This document shows, in pieces, positions 24,053 through 36,170 of a stretch of 64,000 bases of DNA (its first letter is position 1; each line of letters begins with the position of its first letter). The stretch is from Pyxicephalus adspersus (Eukaryota; Chordata; Amphibia; Anura; Pyxicephalidae), in the NCBI RefSeq assembly GCF_032062135.1, contig NC_092869.1:47474163-47538162 (forward strand), given 5' to 3'. The position numbers were made by a program, and so were the translations under genes. Under the pieces are notes generated by a model, which was not told the origin of the DNA, searched no databases, and saw only the letters and a list, made by a program, of their open reading frames with translations.

Positions 24053-24330
24053 CAGTGTGTCTTAACATTTTTAACATGGGAAACCCTTGAAATAACTTTC
24101 AGGTCTTCAGGGCCCCTCTTCTATAATTCCTATACCCACAGCTCACAGTATATTAGTGTGGTGGTCAGTGGGACAAATTCCTCTTACATTGTTGGCCAGT
24201 GGGAAGAATGTCACCCTTACAGATAGCCAAAATGATCATTGAGTCACTTATACTGACCTGGGAGGTACAAACTGCTCATTGCCCCAGGAACCCCCAGCAA
24301 CCTCTGGAGGAACCCTGGTTGAGAAACTAG
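24053..24330 (+). mobile_element. hAT-type MITE, near-complete copy
   Basis: It starts CAGTGTGTCTTAACATTTTT and ends CTGGTTGAGAAACTAG, with the same body as 61115-61389 (TCAGGTCTTCAGGG, CACAGTATATTAGTGTGGTG, CACCCTTACAGATAGCC). No clear 8-bp target duplication remains. Confidence 0.85.
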
Positions 24331-25194
24331 TCTACCCAGTGCAATACCCCATAATACCCATTCATCAGTCATCTTTTGCACTTATAACGGCACTCAGCTG
24401 GTGAAAGATGAATTCTGATTGGCCAAGGTTTCCTGCACTTTGCATTTCCTTACAAGACTTTGTCGCTTTTGATATTCAAACCTCCAATTTTCATGTTTTC
24501 AATCCCCAAAGTGACTTATCCAATAAATTCCCCTCTCTTTAGTTCTTTCCTTTAAATTCTCCACCATACCATCCTCGCACATCTATTTTAAATGCAAAGT
24601 ATGTTTAAATATACCGGACTCAATGAGGTGCAGAAGACATTATTGCTCATTAGCCGTTCCCCCATTTGACTTGTGGTATGAAGCATGACACAATATTGAA
24701 TATTCCCTTCAGACTTCATGAAAAATAGGGCACATTAAACAAGAATTCTCCTTCCCCCATGTATGATCTCCATTTATCAGTCACAGGAGCGTCACAGGTC
24801 GAGAAGAGGAAGTGACTACTGCTGCTGCAGATCAATATTAATTCTGTGCTGGAGAAGTCTGCAGTGTGCTTTGTCTGCCATGTACTCTGCAATATAGAAT
24901 CTGTACAGTAAGAAAAAATGTGAACCCAACCGACACTCTAGGGAGTCTATTTTTGGGGGTTATCATCGAACATTCACCCACATTTTATTTAAAATGCATA
25001 CACTTGTCACATTGGATTCAGTTAGAAAATGTTGAAATGAGAAAAAGTCAATTCACAGATTTAATCCAATTTAAAACATTTGCAAATTTGGGGTAAATGT
25101 TGGGGGGAAATCGGGCAAGATGTGATAGAAAAATACTGTGGGGACACGTTTGAACTGACATTCAATTTTCTATCCAAAGCTCTTTTTGTACAAC
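24331..25194. other. unassigned sequence with a MITE remnant
   Basis: About 24940-25098 resembles the MITE at 23729-23942 (GGGAGTCTATTTTT, then CATTCACCCAC, later GGGGTAAATG). No gene or other repeat boundary. Confidence 0.4.
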
Positions 25195-25325
25195 TTTTGG
25201 AGGGAGGTTTTAAAAAATAATATTTTAGATGGGATTTCAGCTTTTTATAAGTGGCAATTACATACCTGAATTATCTTGCACCAAAAATGATATCCACAAA
25301 TTTCGAATACAAACCGTAAAGGATC
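25195..25325 (+). repeat. dispersed repeat, copy 1 of 2
   Basis: A segment with TTTAAAAAATAATATT, CTTTTTATAAGTGGCAATTA, then ACAAATTTCGAATACAAACC is paralleled at 28900-29040. Only these two copies are visible and the family is not named. Confidence 0.5.
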
Positions 25326-25329
25326 TAAT

Positions 25330-25465
25330 TATAATACAGAGAATCTGACATTCCCGAAAATATTCTCTTGTGGGAATCTTGCAGGTTTCAATGGCAGCAT
25401 TTGATTCCTACCTAGGAATGTTGGAGGGAATGCCATATTCACTGTTTTGTAAATAAAACCCTAAA
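25330..25465. repeat. palindromic MITE-like repeat, copy 2
   Basis: CAGAGAATCTGACATTCCCG at its left matches the inverse of the right end of the copy at 13538-13676. Its own right part (GGGAATGCCATATTCACTG, TTTTGTAAATAAAACCC) is roughly the inverse of the left. Confidence 0.5.
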
Positions 25466-25624
25466 ATGTTGGCATGAAAGAGCTATAGAGCTATAGTAAA
25501 ACTTGTATGCCAATTTTTGATAAAAATTGGGAGAGTCTTTGATGAAAACATTCATAAATAGATATCAAAGATTTATGTAGGTGTAAACCCAATCAACAAA
25601 AGTTTTAACCTTGAACATCTTTTT

Positions 25625-25628
<4 letters not shown>

Positions 25629-25671
<43 letters not shown>

Positions 25672-25690
25672 TATATATATGTATATTCAC
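25629..25690. repeat. (AT)n microsatellite
   Basis: About 60 bp of alternating TA with one AAATA interruption, within what looks like a copy of the 23.7-kb MITE (right end TAGACCCC near 25822). Confidence 0.95.
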
Positions 25691-25822
25691 CCAGGATTTA
25701 CCCACTTTGTTCCCAAAATATACACATTGATTTTATTGGAATAAATTAGAAAAAAGTATAAAGTAGAATCCAACGGGTAAAAAATGGGTAAATTTGAATG
25801 ATAGCATATATAAATAGACCCC

Positions 25823-26146
25823 CTAAAGCAAAACTAAATTCAACGGATACTCACCTGTACCCATTCTGTTGCAGATGCCGCCATTTTCTTCCTTTTTCTC
25901 CTCCGCATTCCCATCACCTTTATTGACAGAGCTGAGATGACGTAACCCCGAAATGTTCCAGCACCTACAGGGAAAGCTGGAATGTGCCTGTGTGCTGGAA
26001 GCCAAAGCAACTCAGTGAATTTTGACAGGTGGATGGCAATCAATAAAGAAGAATACTATTTGCAGTAGGGACATCGCCTGTCCTTTTCTGCCATTAATAC
26101 CTGCCCGATTGCAGAATTTCAAAGTAGAACTTTAGTTCCACTTTAA
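25823..26146. mobile_element. MITE with TAAAGC...ACTAAA ends
   Basis: The left end CTAAAGCAAAACTAAA and the inverted right end TTAAAGTGGAACTAAA form terminal inverted repeats 324 bp apart. The right end finishes in TTAA and the left has CTAA. A lone end of the same type (TTAAGTTCCACTTTA) occurs at about 30004-30018. No coding capacity. Confidence 0.65.
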
Positions 26147-28010
26147 TGTAATTCCAAAAGTCATTTGCAACTTTCATTCAAGCAATAGGACCTGGTGATT
26201 CTTCCATTATGCTCCATGCCCAGGTCCTCTTGTTATAGAATGACAACTCTCTGTCCTTGTTTCACCAGTATGTCTTGTTACCCAATCCCAGTCTTCTTAT
26301 ACAGATGACAATTCAGCACAAATTAGGCAAGCTTGGTCTATAGCGCTCACCATTAGGAAACCAACCCTTAGTTGGCTAATGGCCATGCAGCCATCATTGG
26401 GCTGAATGAGGAATGTCTTGCTACAAAGGTTATTCTGCAGTGAAAATATTTCAGATTTGTAAACTGCCCACCATGTGTTGCCTTCACCTCACCTGTCCCA
26501 GGCAAGCTCCCCCTTTCTGTATCTTCTAAACATGTGTATAAAAGCAGATCTAGCTCTCTCGCTCATGATAAATGCGATCTGCATTATCTGTGTAGTCCCA
26601 GCCATCGGGACCATATGAAAGAGGAGATAATGTCTTTTCTATAGTGATCCACTTATTGTGTCAGGCTTTCCTGGTTGGTGAATCCATATTCCTTTTCTGT
26701 GATACATTTTCTGCATCCCACCCGTGTGCGTGCGAATATAATATTAGATGGATTGCCTTTCATTCCCTACTGATTCCAACACAAGAGATTAAGCTGCGTA
26801 TGTATGCCATGCCATGCGGATTTGGTATTCAGAGCATCATTCATTTTTAATCTTCTAAAATGCACTGAACCCAAATGTCTGGAGATGTCATCATAGTTTA
26901 TGGTGTAAGGTAAAATGATAAACTTGTGCAGTGCTGACATCAGGGCTGGGACATGGAGGTGGCAGACATGCCAGATACCTTTGGTGAAATAAGAGCCATC
27001 CAGTTGAGCTTGTTTTAGATTTAGCATTGAGGTTTGTTTATTTAAAGCTGAACTCCTGGCATGAAAATGTACTTTAAATGTTTTCCCTTTACAGGTCTAT
27101 ATAAAAATTTAAATTCACGTTGTGAGCTCCAAATGACAAGATTGTACCTTGTAGGAGGGGCCCAATAAGCCCACCCACTACAGGCTGCCTGCTGAGAACT
27201 ACAGGAAGAGGTGGAGACAAGACCAGTCACCCTGCACAAGGACAGAGAGCAGCAGTGAGCAGTCTGCATTACAGAAAGCTCCTGGACAGACGGAAAGTTA
27301 CATATACCCCATTAAAAGGGGAAATGTTAAAAGCCCTGTATGAGTTATCGTCTGTCTGTACCCCAGCTGGAGCGATTCATCCGCTATTTTCAGCCAAGTG
27401 GTCATAGTCATCCAGATAGAAAGTGATAAAAAGTTAAAAAAATACAAGTTACCAGAAAAATAAGAGCAACTCATCCAATGGGGACACCTATTAAATTGAT
27501 CTGTCTAAGTAGGGATTCTGCCTTATCTGAGATCTTCGTGTTGTCTCAGAAAAAAAGGAAAAGTAGGGAAATCTCCCTAATTGGACACAGAGTGAAGAAG
27601 AAGCTCATTCACCCCATGATCTTTGCTTTTCTTGAAAAGCTACTGCCACTGATCTTTGCTTTCCTAGAGTTTTCTCTCAATCCTCCATGCCATCCACAAA
27701 CCAATCAAAGTTCCATTAGCAGCTGCTAAGATGCTTGCCTTGGGTATTGACTAGCAGGGGGGACACAGTATGGTGATGCATATGAACCCACATTGCAGGG
27801 GACTAGGCATCCAACACACCCAGAAGCACATCCGATGATTCCCCACCAATCTTCACTATCTTCAAGAGTTACCATCAACAAACTTCATTGCTTTTAAGAA
27901 ACGTAGCCAAATACTTTGTATCTGGCTGACTTCTGGATGTGTTGAAAGCTGATCCTTGGCCCTGTAATTACATTTGCATCCCTCCTGGGTACTGTTGGTT
28001 GAACAGCTGA
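26147..28010. other. unassigned sequence, partly repeat-like
   Basis: At 27042 a TTTAAAGCTGAACTCC start resembles the ends of TTAA-type MITEs, and 27120-27300 is GC-richer, but the opposite end was not found. No host gene recognised. Confidence 0.4.
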
Positions 28011-28447
28011 GTGTTCAAATCGGCAGCTATTGGATCGAATAGCCCGATATTTTTCGGGTTATCGAACGCCGAATTCGAACTTCATTAAAGTCTTTGGGGG
28101 GGGAATTCAGGGTTTTTTTCGGGACTGTGTGGAACTGCAAAAGCAATCAGGCTCCCCTGATTGCTTTTTGCAGGCCTAGCGTAACTGTAGTATGTGTTCT
28201 TGGATAGGGATTCTCTCTGACCGCAATGTTCCCACAGTCACTGGGCTGTATTTATCAGTCCGGTGACCGTGGGAACTGAACTCAGATGAACTCTCAATGG
28301 AGAAACTCATCTGGAGTTCGTATTTTTTTTTAAACATATTTTAAAACACGAATTCGCAAAGTCGAATTCCATGTTTTTCAGGTTGGGTCTGCCCGAATTT
28401 GAATCGCCATTTTCGGACCGAATATAGGGACACCCGAATTCGAACAC
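28011..28447. mobile_element. MITE with GTGTTCRAAT ends
   Basis: The left end GTGTTCAAATCGG and the inverted right end GTGTTCGAATTCGG are terminal inverted repeats 437 bp apart. Subterminal regions carry several GAATTCG and TTCGGGT-type motifs on both sides, and the unit is CpG-richer than the flanks. No protein is encoded. Confidence 0.65.
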
Positions 28448-28899
28448 CAACACCACTCCTGAGTATCTCTTTGTAAAGTCAAAGATGGATGGGGCAGACA
28501 GAGAGACAGGTGGGTAATAAAATACATTTCCATGGAGTAGTTTTGAAATTTTTAGCCCAGCTAGGGGCTTCCGCCTTCTTATATACCAAATGGCACCTGT
28601 CCCCTCCTCCATGGCCATCTCTACTAGTATCATACACATTTGTTGTTTACTTTTTACCTTTTCTGATTTCCAGTATGATGTAAGGCTGCAGGGTCATCTT
28701 CTTATTTCACCTGGCTGGTACGTATGGATGCTCTGCCCTCGGCACCATCATATTATGAATAAAAAGTTCTGTGGTGATGCCGCCTGACGGCAGAGTTATG
28801 CACTTAAAATGTGCTAAAATGTCATTCATTCCTAAACTCTGAGAACATGTTGTGATGAAGAAGATTTACTGTAGGAAGACAGCTTTACCATTCAAGGCC

Positions 28900-29040
28900 C
28901 TGCTTTAAAAAATAAAATTGTAGTTGGAAGTTTGGCTTTTATTTAAGTGGCAATAATGTTTCTCTGAATACCTAAAATTTGTAAACTTATGATGTTTACA
29001 AATTTACAATACAAACTCGTTGCCACTAAAAGCTTTAGAT
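28900..29040 (+). repeat. dispersed repeat, copy 2 of 2, with perfect 12-bp hairpin
   Basis: Parallel to 25195-25325 (TTTAAAAAATAAAATT, CTTTTATTTAAGTGGCAATA, then ACAAATTTACAATACAAACT). It includes a perfect inverted repeat, AAATTTGTAAAC (28975-28986) and GTTTACAAATTT (28994-29005), around a 7-base loop that copy 1 lacks. Confidence 0.55.
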
Positions 29041-30799
29041 GTGCTGTAAAATGTATTTTAACACAAATAGCTCTGAAGGGTGAACCTCCCCCTATTCCCA
29101 CTAGGAAATATAAAAAAAAATAGAATATGATAAGTAAGATAAGTGTAACATTTACAAAATATGTTATGTTATTTTTTTCCTCCTCCATTTTGGTTCCCGT
29201 TACAGCAAAGAATAAAACGCCAGTAAGGACTTCATAGAGGAGTTCCTAATAATGTAATAAGTAACACATCACCAAACTGATAAGCTGGCCGTTATCTGTC
29301 CTCTGTCAATGCTGGAAAACTGCGGCAAATGGTTTAATTTCATTCTGCTCTCAGGAGACTCCTGCACACCAGTTTATTTCCCAAAGTGCCCCATGAAAGA
29401 TCTGACAAAATAATGAAATATCTCAGCAAAGTCAGCATCTGATAAGGGAGAGAAATATGTGGCTGGAGGACGGCGCAGCTTACTTCCAGGGATTATTTTA
29501 AAGAGCACAAGGCATCAATTATAACATGAATATTTGCTTTAAATTACTTAATGGTATTTAAATAAAAAATGATGGGCTATCATTTTAGGTCAAGCTATAG
29601 TTCAGCAATGACAGGAGTTTTATTGCAAACTAGATAGGAAATGTCCCTGGTTGTTCAAATTCATATTTAGAAAGTACACTGGGTGTAGGATACCTGGATA
29701 TGCTGGGTATCCTTGCAACCCTGAAGGCTGCCAGGACTGAATGAATATGTGCATGTATGAATGACTGAATGAATGTTTGCATGTACAGGATAAACATCAC
29801 CCCAGTCTGGCCAATCAAGATGCCCAATCAAGATGGCCAAAGAAAATGGTCCCCAGATGGTGACGGCCACCACAGAGCAAGGGCAGGTGAGTGTAAATAA
29901 AACATTGCAATTTGGCAGGTACTTTTATTTTATTACGGAAGAGACTGCCACTGTCCCTTCATGAATCAAGGACCCGCCTGGTAACATTTTTTTATATGTA
30001 GCATTAAGTTCCACTTTACAGCAGTGATGGGCAACCCTGAGGAGTTGGAGATCTACCTGAACCATATGGAAGAGATGCAAAAGATCCCTAAAAGTCAAAA
30101 GTCTGGCATAATTTTTATGAAACTCATTAAAAAGGTAAATGGGGTATTAAAGTAAATCAAATCTAACCAGTGCTCTCATTCGGACCACCCTACACCTTTT
30201 TTTCTTCTGATACACACAAAACTCAAATATTTCTTTTATCACCATTTATTTCACTTTACAGATCGATATGGCTAGCCAGGGCAATAGTTACCAAAACATA
30301 CTTACAAACCAGCCAATAAGCTTGCAGGAACTTTCACTTTTCCCTCCCTCTAACCAATCAAAATTCCTTCCTGGAAAAGCCAAATACGGCTAACAACTCA
30401 TTCTTGCTCTTTGCTCCTCCCCAGCATCACCAATTCCACCTAATATCAAATGGAAGTACCAACGCTGCCCATGCATTGTGTAGATAACATTCTATATTCG
30501 TGGGGGAATTATGGTCACTGCTATATTCATGACTTGGTAAAATACAAAGTAAGCTCTCTAAAGATTTTTAGGGTAATGTATATATGTAGTGAAGTAATGA
30601 AATTAAAGCACAGTAATTGTATAAAAATGTGAATGTCACAAAAAATAGGAGATAAGATGAATAATACAATAATAACTCAAATTATACTCACACTGAAAAT
30701 AAGTAGAAGCAGTGATTACATTATGTTAAGTGTAGTTACTAAATTATTTACAATGTACATACTGTATTCAAATGCTAATTATACACAAAAACCAGGCTT
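29041..30799. other. unassigned sequence
   Basis: No gene. A lone MITE end (TTAAGTTCCACTTTA) at about 30004-30018 has no visible partner. Confidence 0.4.
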
Positions 30800-31420
30800 T
30801 GCCTGTAAATCTTGGGCTTGGACAGATTTGGGTGCAATGATTGCTCTGCTTGTAAAGGATGCTGCTCAGAGGAGGGGCTTGGCCTGAATTGGGTGCAATG
30901 GTTTCTCTATGGTTTCTCTATATGTAAAGGTTAATGCTCAGAGGAGGGGCTTGGATGGAGGTGGGTACAATGATTGCTCTGTATATAAAGAATACTGCTC
31001 AGAGAAGAGGCTTGGGCAAAGTTGGGTACAATGATTGCTCTGTATTTTGAAGAATACGGCTCAGAGGGAAGCATTGAACAGAAGTGCAGTAACTGGTGTA
31101 AGAGGATGCTGCTCAGAGGAGGGGCTTGAGCTGAATTGGGTGCAATGGTTTCTCTATGTGTAAAGGTTAATGCTCAGAGGAGGGGATTAGACAGAGTTGG
31201 GTGTAATGGTTTTATTGTATGTAAAAATACTGGCAAGAGAAGAGGCTTGGGCAAAGTTTGGTGCAGTGGTTGTTCTGAATGTAAATGATACTGCTCAGAG
31301 GAGGAGTTTGGGCAGAGTTGGGTGTAATGGTTTCTCTGTAGCCGTTTTGAAGAATACGGCCCAGAGGGAAGCATTGAACAGAAGTGCAGTAACTGGTGTA
31401 AGAGGATACTACCCACATGG
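30800..31420 (+). repeat. tandem array of about 62-bp units with higher-order structure
   Basis: Roughly nine to ten units share TGCTCAGAGGAGGGGCTTGG, then a GTTGGGTGCAATGGTTTCTC-like segment and TGTAAAG. Units near 31044-31106 and 31344-31406 share an almost identical variant (AGAATACGGC, GGGAAGCATTGAACAGAAGT, GCAGTAACTGGTGTAAGAGGA is common to both). This gives a higher-order period of about 300 bp. ORFs on both strands here arise from the repetition. Confidence 0.85.
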
Positions 31421-32519
31421 GGAATGTTACACAGAGTGTATGCAGTGCATAAGTACAGCATACCTAATGGAAGAACATGGTAGACCCATGAACAAAGTCA
31501 ATGCCATGTGTGAGAGGCCCCTGCTTGTTCTTAGACTGCATTAACAACAGGAACATTCTCACTGGCAAACAAACAAAGGATCATCACTCTACAGATTTAC
31601 ATTCCCTTACAGGCATTGCACTGTTTCAAACATATTTCACATGCTATTGCCGAATGAATATCTCTCAGCACAACTCAACGTCTCCTTTTTGTGTGCTGTA
31701 ACCTGTTGCATGAACACAAAAGACAAACATTCTGAAGTTTATTGGCTAACCATTTCCCAGATGTATTGGACCATTTGTGCGGTCATGCTAAGGACCCTAT
31801 CTATATTTATAATGCATGTCTAACGGGGATTAAAATGAAAAGGGTCACCAGGGGATGCTAAGAAGCCACAACAAAAGACAGGCTGTGAAGTCTGCAAAGT
31901 GCAGATTATAAATTATTCACTATTTGTCTGTGCAGCAAATGCTGAATTCCTTTTTTCCTACTTGCACAACTGAAGGAAGATCCTGCAAGGCATAATTATA
32001 TAAGGCTTTATTTGTTGGATAAAATGGCTGCTGTTTGTAAGAAGGAACTTACTGACGGCATTTTGTATCCAGTAACATCCATGCAAGAATTGCAAAAAGA
32101 AATATATGCTTCCTCTCTTCTTTCCCATCTCTCTACCTCTAACAACATCCTCCACCTAATCTCTTTTCTTCTTCTTCTCCTTCTCATTCTTTCACGCTCT
32201 CTCATCCTCTGCAGCTAAATGACCCAGAAGACGGACACAACTCCCCTCGCTCCTAGCAGGAATGGAGCCATATTACAGTAGCTGACATGTTTCTAGCTTA
32301 TAAATAAATTGCATTTGTAATTATTGTAATAAATTAAAATAAAAATATCAGAATAAAAAAATCCTTGATCCGCGGATACCTGAAAACCCTGTTTGGCATG
32401 GGACCATGTTTTGCAGTAATCCTTACAGGATGGGGAATTTCACAGGCTGACTCTGACCCTAAAAGCAAAGATTTCCCCTGGGGGCGGCAGTGGTAAGTCT
32501 ATGGGGAAGGCTTTAAAAC
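31421..32519. other. unassigned sequence
   Basis: No gene or repeat boundary. A CT-rich stretch (32155-32215) gives a low-complexity reverse frame rich in R and E, which is not a gene. Confidence 0.4.
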
Positions 32520-33670
32520 TTTAGCTATAGTTTCACCTATATTATCTTGTATTTCTAATGAAGGGAGGTTGTATTTTGGTGCTGGTCCATGAAAACCTGT
32601 ATTCAGAAGACTGTAGGCCTTGCTTTCCTGAACCCAACATGCAGAGTTTGACAATTTATCATCAATAAAGCCCAATGTCTGGATGGGAAGACTTCTCTTG
32701 TTGAGGGGGTTGAAGAGTTCAGAGTTGTTGCACTTGCAGGTTAGAAATCAATACAGACCAGGTCATGCAGGGACTGTAGGTGGGCAACTCAACTGCATTC
32801 CTTCATGGGAAGAAGTTTGAGTAAGGAAGTCATTAGAAGGTCATTGGAGGAGTGGAGAGGGTGGTCAGGGGTATATTTGTGTATCAGGTGGGAAAAGTAT
32901 TCACCATTTTTGGGGGCTGGTACTTGTATTACAAGCAACAAGTTTAAACTATGGCCTTTGTGAGCCCTGCTATTGTTCCACCACTGCATGTACTGGAACC
33001 ATTAGAACAGAGGCCTGCACCAAGAACTTGGTCTTTTAGTCACCAATGAAGAATGTAAAGGAAATTCACACCCAGCTAGCATTCAGCTTTATATTACCAT
33101 AGTTGTCTAATGAAGGGAGGTCATATTTTGGTGCTGGGTAATGAAAGCCTGTGTTTCCCAAAGAGAATATTTGTGAAACAGGTTGTAATTGTAGATGGGA
33201 CAAGAGTGATTTTAAAGCCCCCATTTTTGGGGGTTGTACTTGAATTACAGGTAATCAGTCATGTGCTTAAAGTGCAGCTACTCTAAGGGCCTTCTAGATC
33301 GGGGGGCCTGGAACAGTTACCTTTCTGACTCCTGTTATTGTTGCACCGCTGCATGTACTAGAGCTATTGGTGGCCTGCACTAAGATCCGGGTGTTTTGGT
33401 CACCAAGAAATAATGTAAAGGAAACTCAAAATTAACTAGTGTTCAGCCCTATATTACCTTTTCCGCCTAATTTTCTCATGTTTTTGCTAAAGATACAACT
33501 ACCTTTCTTATAAGCATGCAGAAAATATTTTGAAAGTATTAATGGAGGTCGTATTTTGGTGCTATTACATGCCTTGGTGCTATTACACGGTTTCCTGAGC
33601 TGGCCTGAACCCAACGTGCAGAGCTCGACAGTTTATCATCACATCAATAAAGCCAAATATCTGGATGGGA
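32520..33670. repeat. imperfect local duplications
   Basis: The segment AATGAAGGGAGGTTGTATTT then TGGTGCTGG occurs at about 32559, 33112 and, shortened, 33540. A second block with CTGTTATTGTTGCACC-like sequence, CATGTACT, GGCCTGCACTAAGA, and TAATGTAAAGGAAA occurs at about 32910-33118 and 33223-33440. A third (CTGAACCCAACATGCAGAG, TTTATCATC, CAATAAAGCC, TCTGGATGGGA) occurs at 32628-32692 and 33604-33670. About 32800-32900 additionally matches the long repeat of 14247-15565. Confidence 0.7.
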
Positions 33671-36170
33671 ACAAACGCAATAAAAGACAAGTGAATTACT
33701 GAGCCATTCAAGGGAGATACTCTCCTCTCATTTGCCGCAGACGCTATTGAGCAACAGTAAATTCACAGTGGGATGATAGTCCCGGGAATCAAAGGCACAC
33801 TGTTACAGTGTCATTCGATATTACACTTTTGAAATAGTGCGGTAATGATTCAGCCAGACAGACTATTCCACGGCATAAAGCAGAGAGAAGGGAAGCGTTA
33901 AGGAAAGCAGCTCATATTTAAAACTTCACTGAGAGACAACAAAGGTGTTTTGACACTTTGGAGTCTTGTGGCACCAAGGTGGATGATATTAACATATGAC
34001 ATTAAGCCTCAACCTCTTTCGAGGTTCTTCATGAATTATGAAGTGCCGATTAATAGTCAACAAGCTGATATTGTTGAGCTCCCCTTACAGGAGTGATGTG
34101 TATTTTGAAGCTTAAGAAAATGTTACCAACAATCAACAGTCTATGATGTCTGTTCCGTGACCTGCCATCACTTTATTGTGGATGGAGAAGTGGTGATACC
34201 GAGACTAGTTGCTGTGTGCAGAGTATATTAAGTCTAAAATGCTAGTGTAAGGCCCTGGTACAGTATCAGTACTTACCAAATGCAAGTCCCCCAATCTTAC
34301 GCAACCCCCGCTGAGGGAAGCTGGATATCTCAGCACATGGCTGCCCCCAGGACTTCTTTGCACAAGGGATGGCATTTGGGAAGAACTGACAGAGGGGCCA
34401 GGAGCCTACAGATAATGTAGTACAAAGGATTCCAGCAGATGCAAGTTCAGAATACAGAGCCAGAGGTTATACACATGTAATTAGTCCACCAGACGAAGTA
34501 TTCAGGGGCAAAGACAAAATCTTGGTGCTGAAAGCAATACTACAGGACAGAATGAACAGGGATTGATACTGTGGTGGAGCAGAGCATGGACCTCCAGACA
34601 GATAAGCATCTCCTAACATCTTGTTAATAAACTGTCCTTCACACTTTCTGAGCTACTGACCTGGAATGGGTCAGGCTTGGCCAAGCTTGGTTTCTCAATT
34701 GGAGAATGGCCACAACTAGAAACACAAACATCTTTTTTGTACAGTAAAGAAGGTTTAGGTCAAGTTTTTATGACATCCAAATGGGACTTCCTGAGGGACA
34801 CTCCTCACTTCTTGTCCTGGTGAAATCACAATGGGAACACACAGAGCAATAAAAACCCAGAAGATGTTCCAACTGTTTCTTCTATCATTGAAGACAAACA
34901 CAAAGATTGTTTTTTTGGGGTAGAAAAGAGCTAAAAAATGTTTGTCTATTGGTTCCCTTTAGCCAGAAAGAATTATATTTACTTCCAGTTTTGTAGACAC
35001 AACAGGGAATGAGATAAAGTCTTTTCAAGGTAAGATAAATATTACCATGTGTCCCCATTGGACGTTCCCCTTTAATCGTGTTCCAAGGATAACTCAAAAT
35101 ATTGATATATGTCTTGGGGACACTAGTCACCAGGAATAACAGAGCTACGAGATAATGGGAAGGATGCTTCTGCTCGATTCCCACTGTAGTTGTGTGATGC
35201 AGTAAGGCTCAGCTTTGTCAGAGCAGAACTACAAAAAAGGTTTACCTTCCAACAAATCTCATCAGATTTTCCAATTGCTGTAATTAAATTATTTGTATTT
35301 ATTTAATTATTATGATCATGGAAGACCAGCTCCACATGAAAATGTTTCCTTACAGCAGAATCACTGTGCTGTTATACACTGTGTTGTATGAGCTGTTCAA
35401 CATTTTTTTTGCAACAAAAGGACAATACATGATAAACTAGCTTGACTCTCGGCTGCCCTCACTTAAATATTAAAGCGGCTTTTAGTAAAAGTATTGAATG
35501 ATTAAAAGCAGGCATTTTGTGATCACAATATTTATGAGTTTATTTTCACATTGATGGCTTTTTATTAAACTGCCTGATAAACAGCCGTAATATAAAAAAC
35601 TCCAAACAAGAGGGCAATGCTTTGTAACAGGGATTGTAAGGACAACTGGCTAGCACAGGCAGTACTGTGGAGCGGCTACCTATGCAGAGTAAAATAAACC
35701 CTTTTTTTTTCAACCATAAATAAAGTGACACAAAAATCTGCATTGCTTTATAAAAACAAAACAGAGACAGTGTTATGGAAATAGGGGGTGCATCGGGTCA
35801 TAGTCATGACCTCCCTTCCACAATATCATGCTAGGCAGAGAGGTACTGGTCACAGCTGTGTACAAGGACAACCACTGGGAACCAATGCAAAGAACATTAA
35901 TGCATTCCATCCATCCCTGACTCCTGCTTGGACTTTACGCTGCCCCTGATTATATGTCTCTGCTGCAATGTGTTATCTGTGGGCTCCTGGTCCTCTGTCA
36001 TTCCTTCCACAGACAGCATATTTTGCTCACAAAAGTCCTGGGGGCAACCGTGTACTGGGACCGTGCAACAAGAGTCCCAAGGCTAAGCAGGGGCTTGCTA
36101 TAGGTGAAGAGTGCAGTGTTAAATTGAGGGACTGGTGTCTGGTGAGCAGTAATGCTGGACCAAAGCCTTA
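33671..36170. other. about 2.5 kb without assignable gene
   Basis: 33700-34140 looks like unique sequence of mixed composition. 34250-34640 and 35770-36170 look like interspersed LTR-type or MITE sequence, but I cannot place their ends. The left TA of the mariner insertion is at 36169-36170. Confidence 0.35.

Noticed and set aside
32008..32205. Arg/Glu-rich minus-strand ORF
   Set aside because: It is the translation of a CT-rich simple stretch and has no other support.
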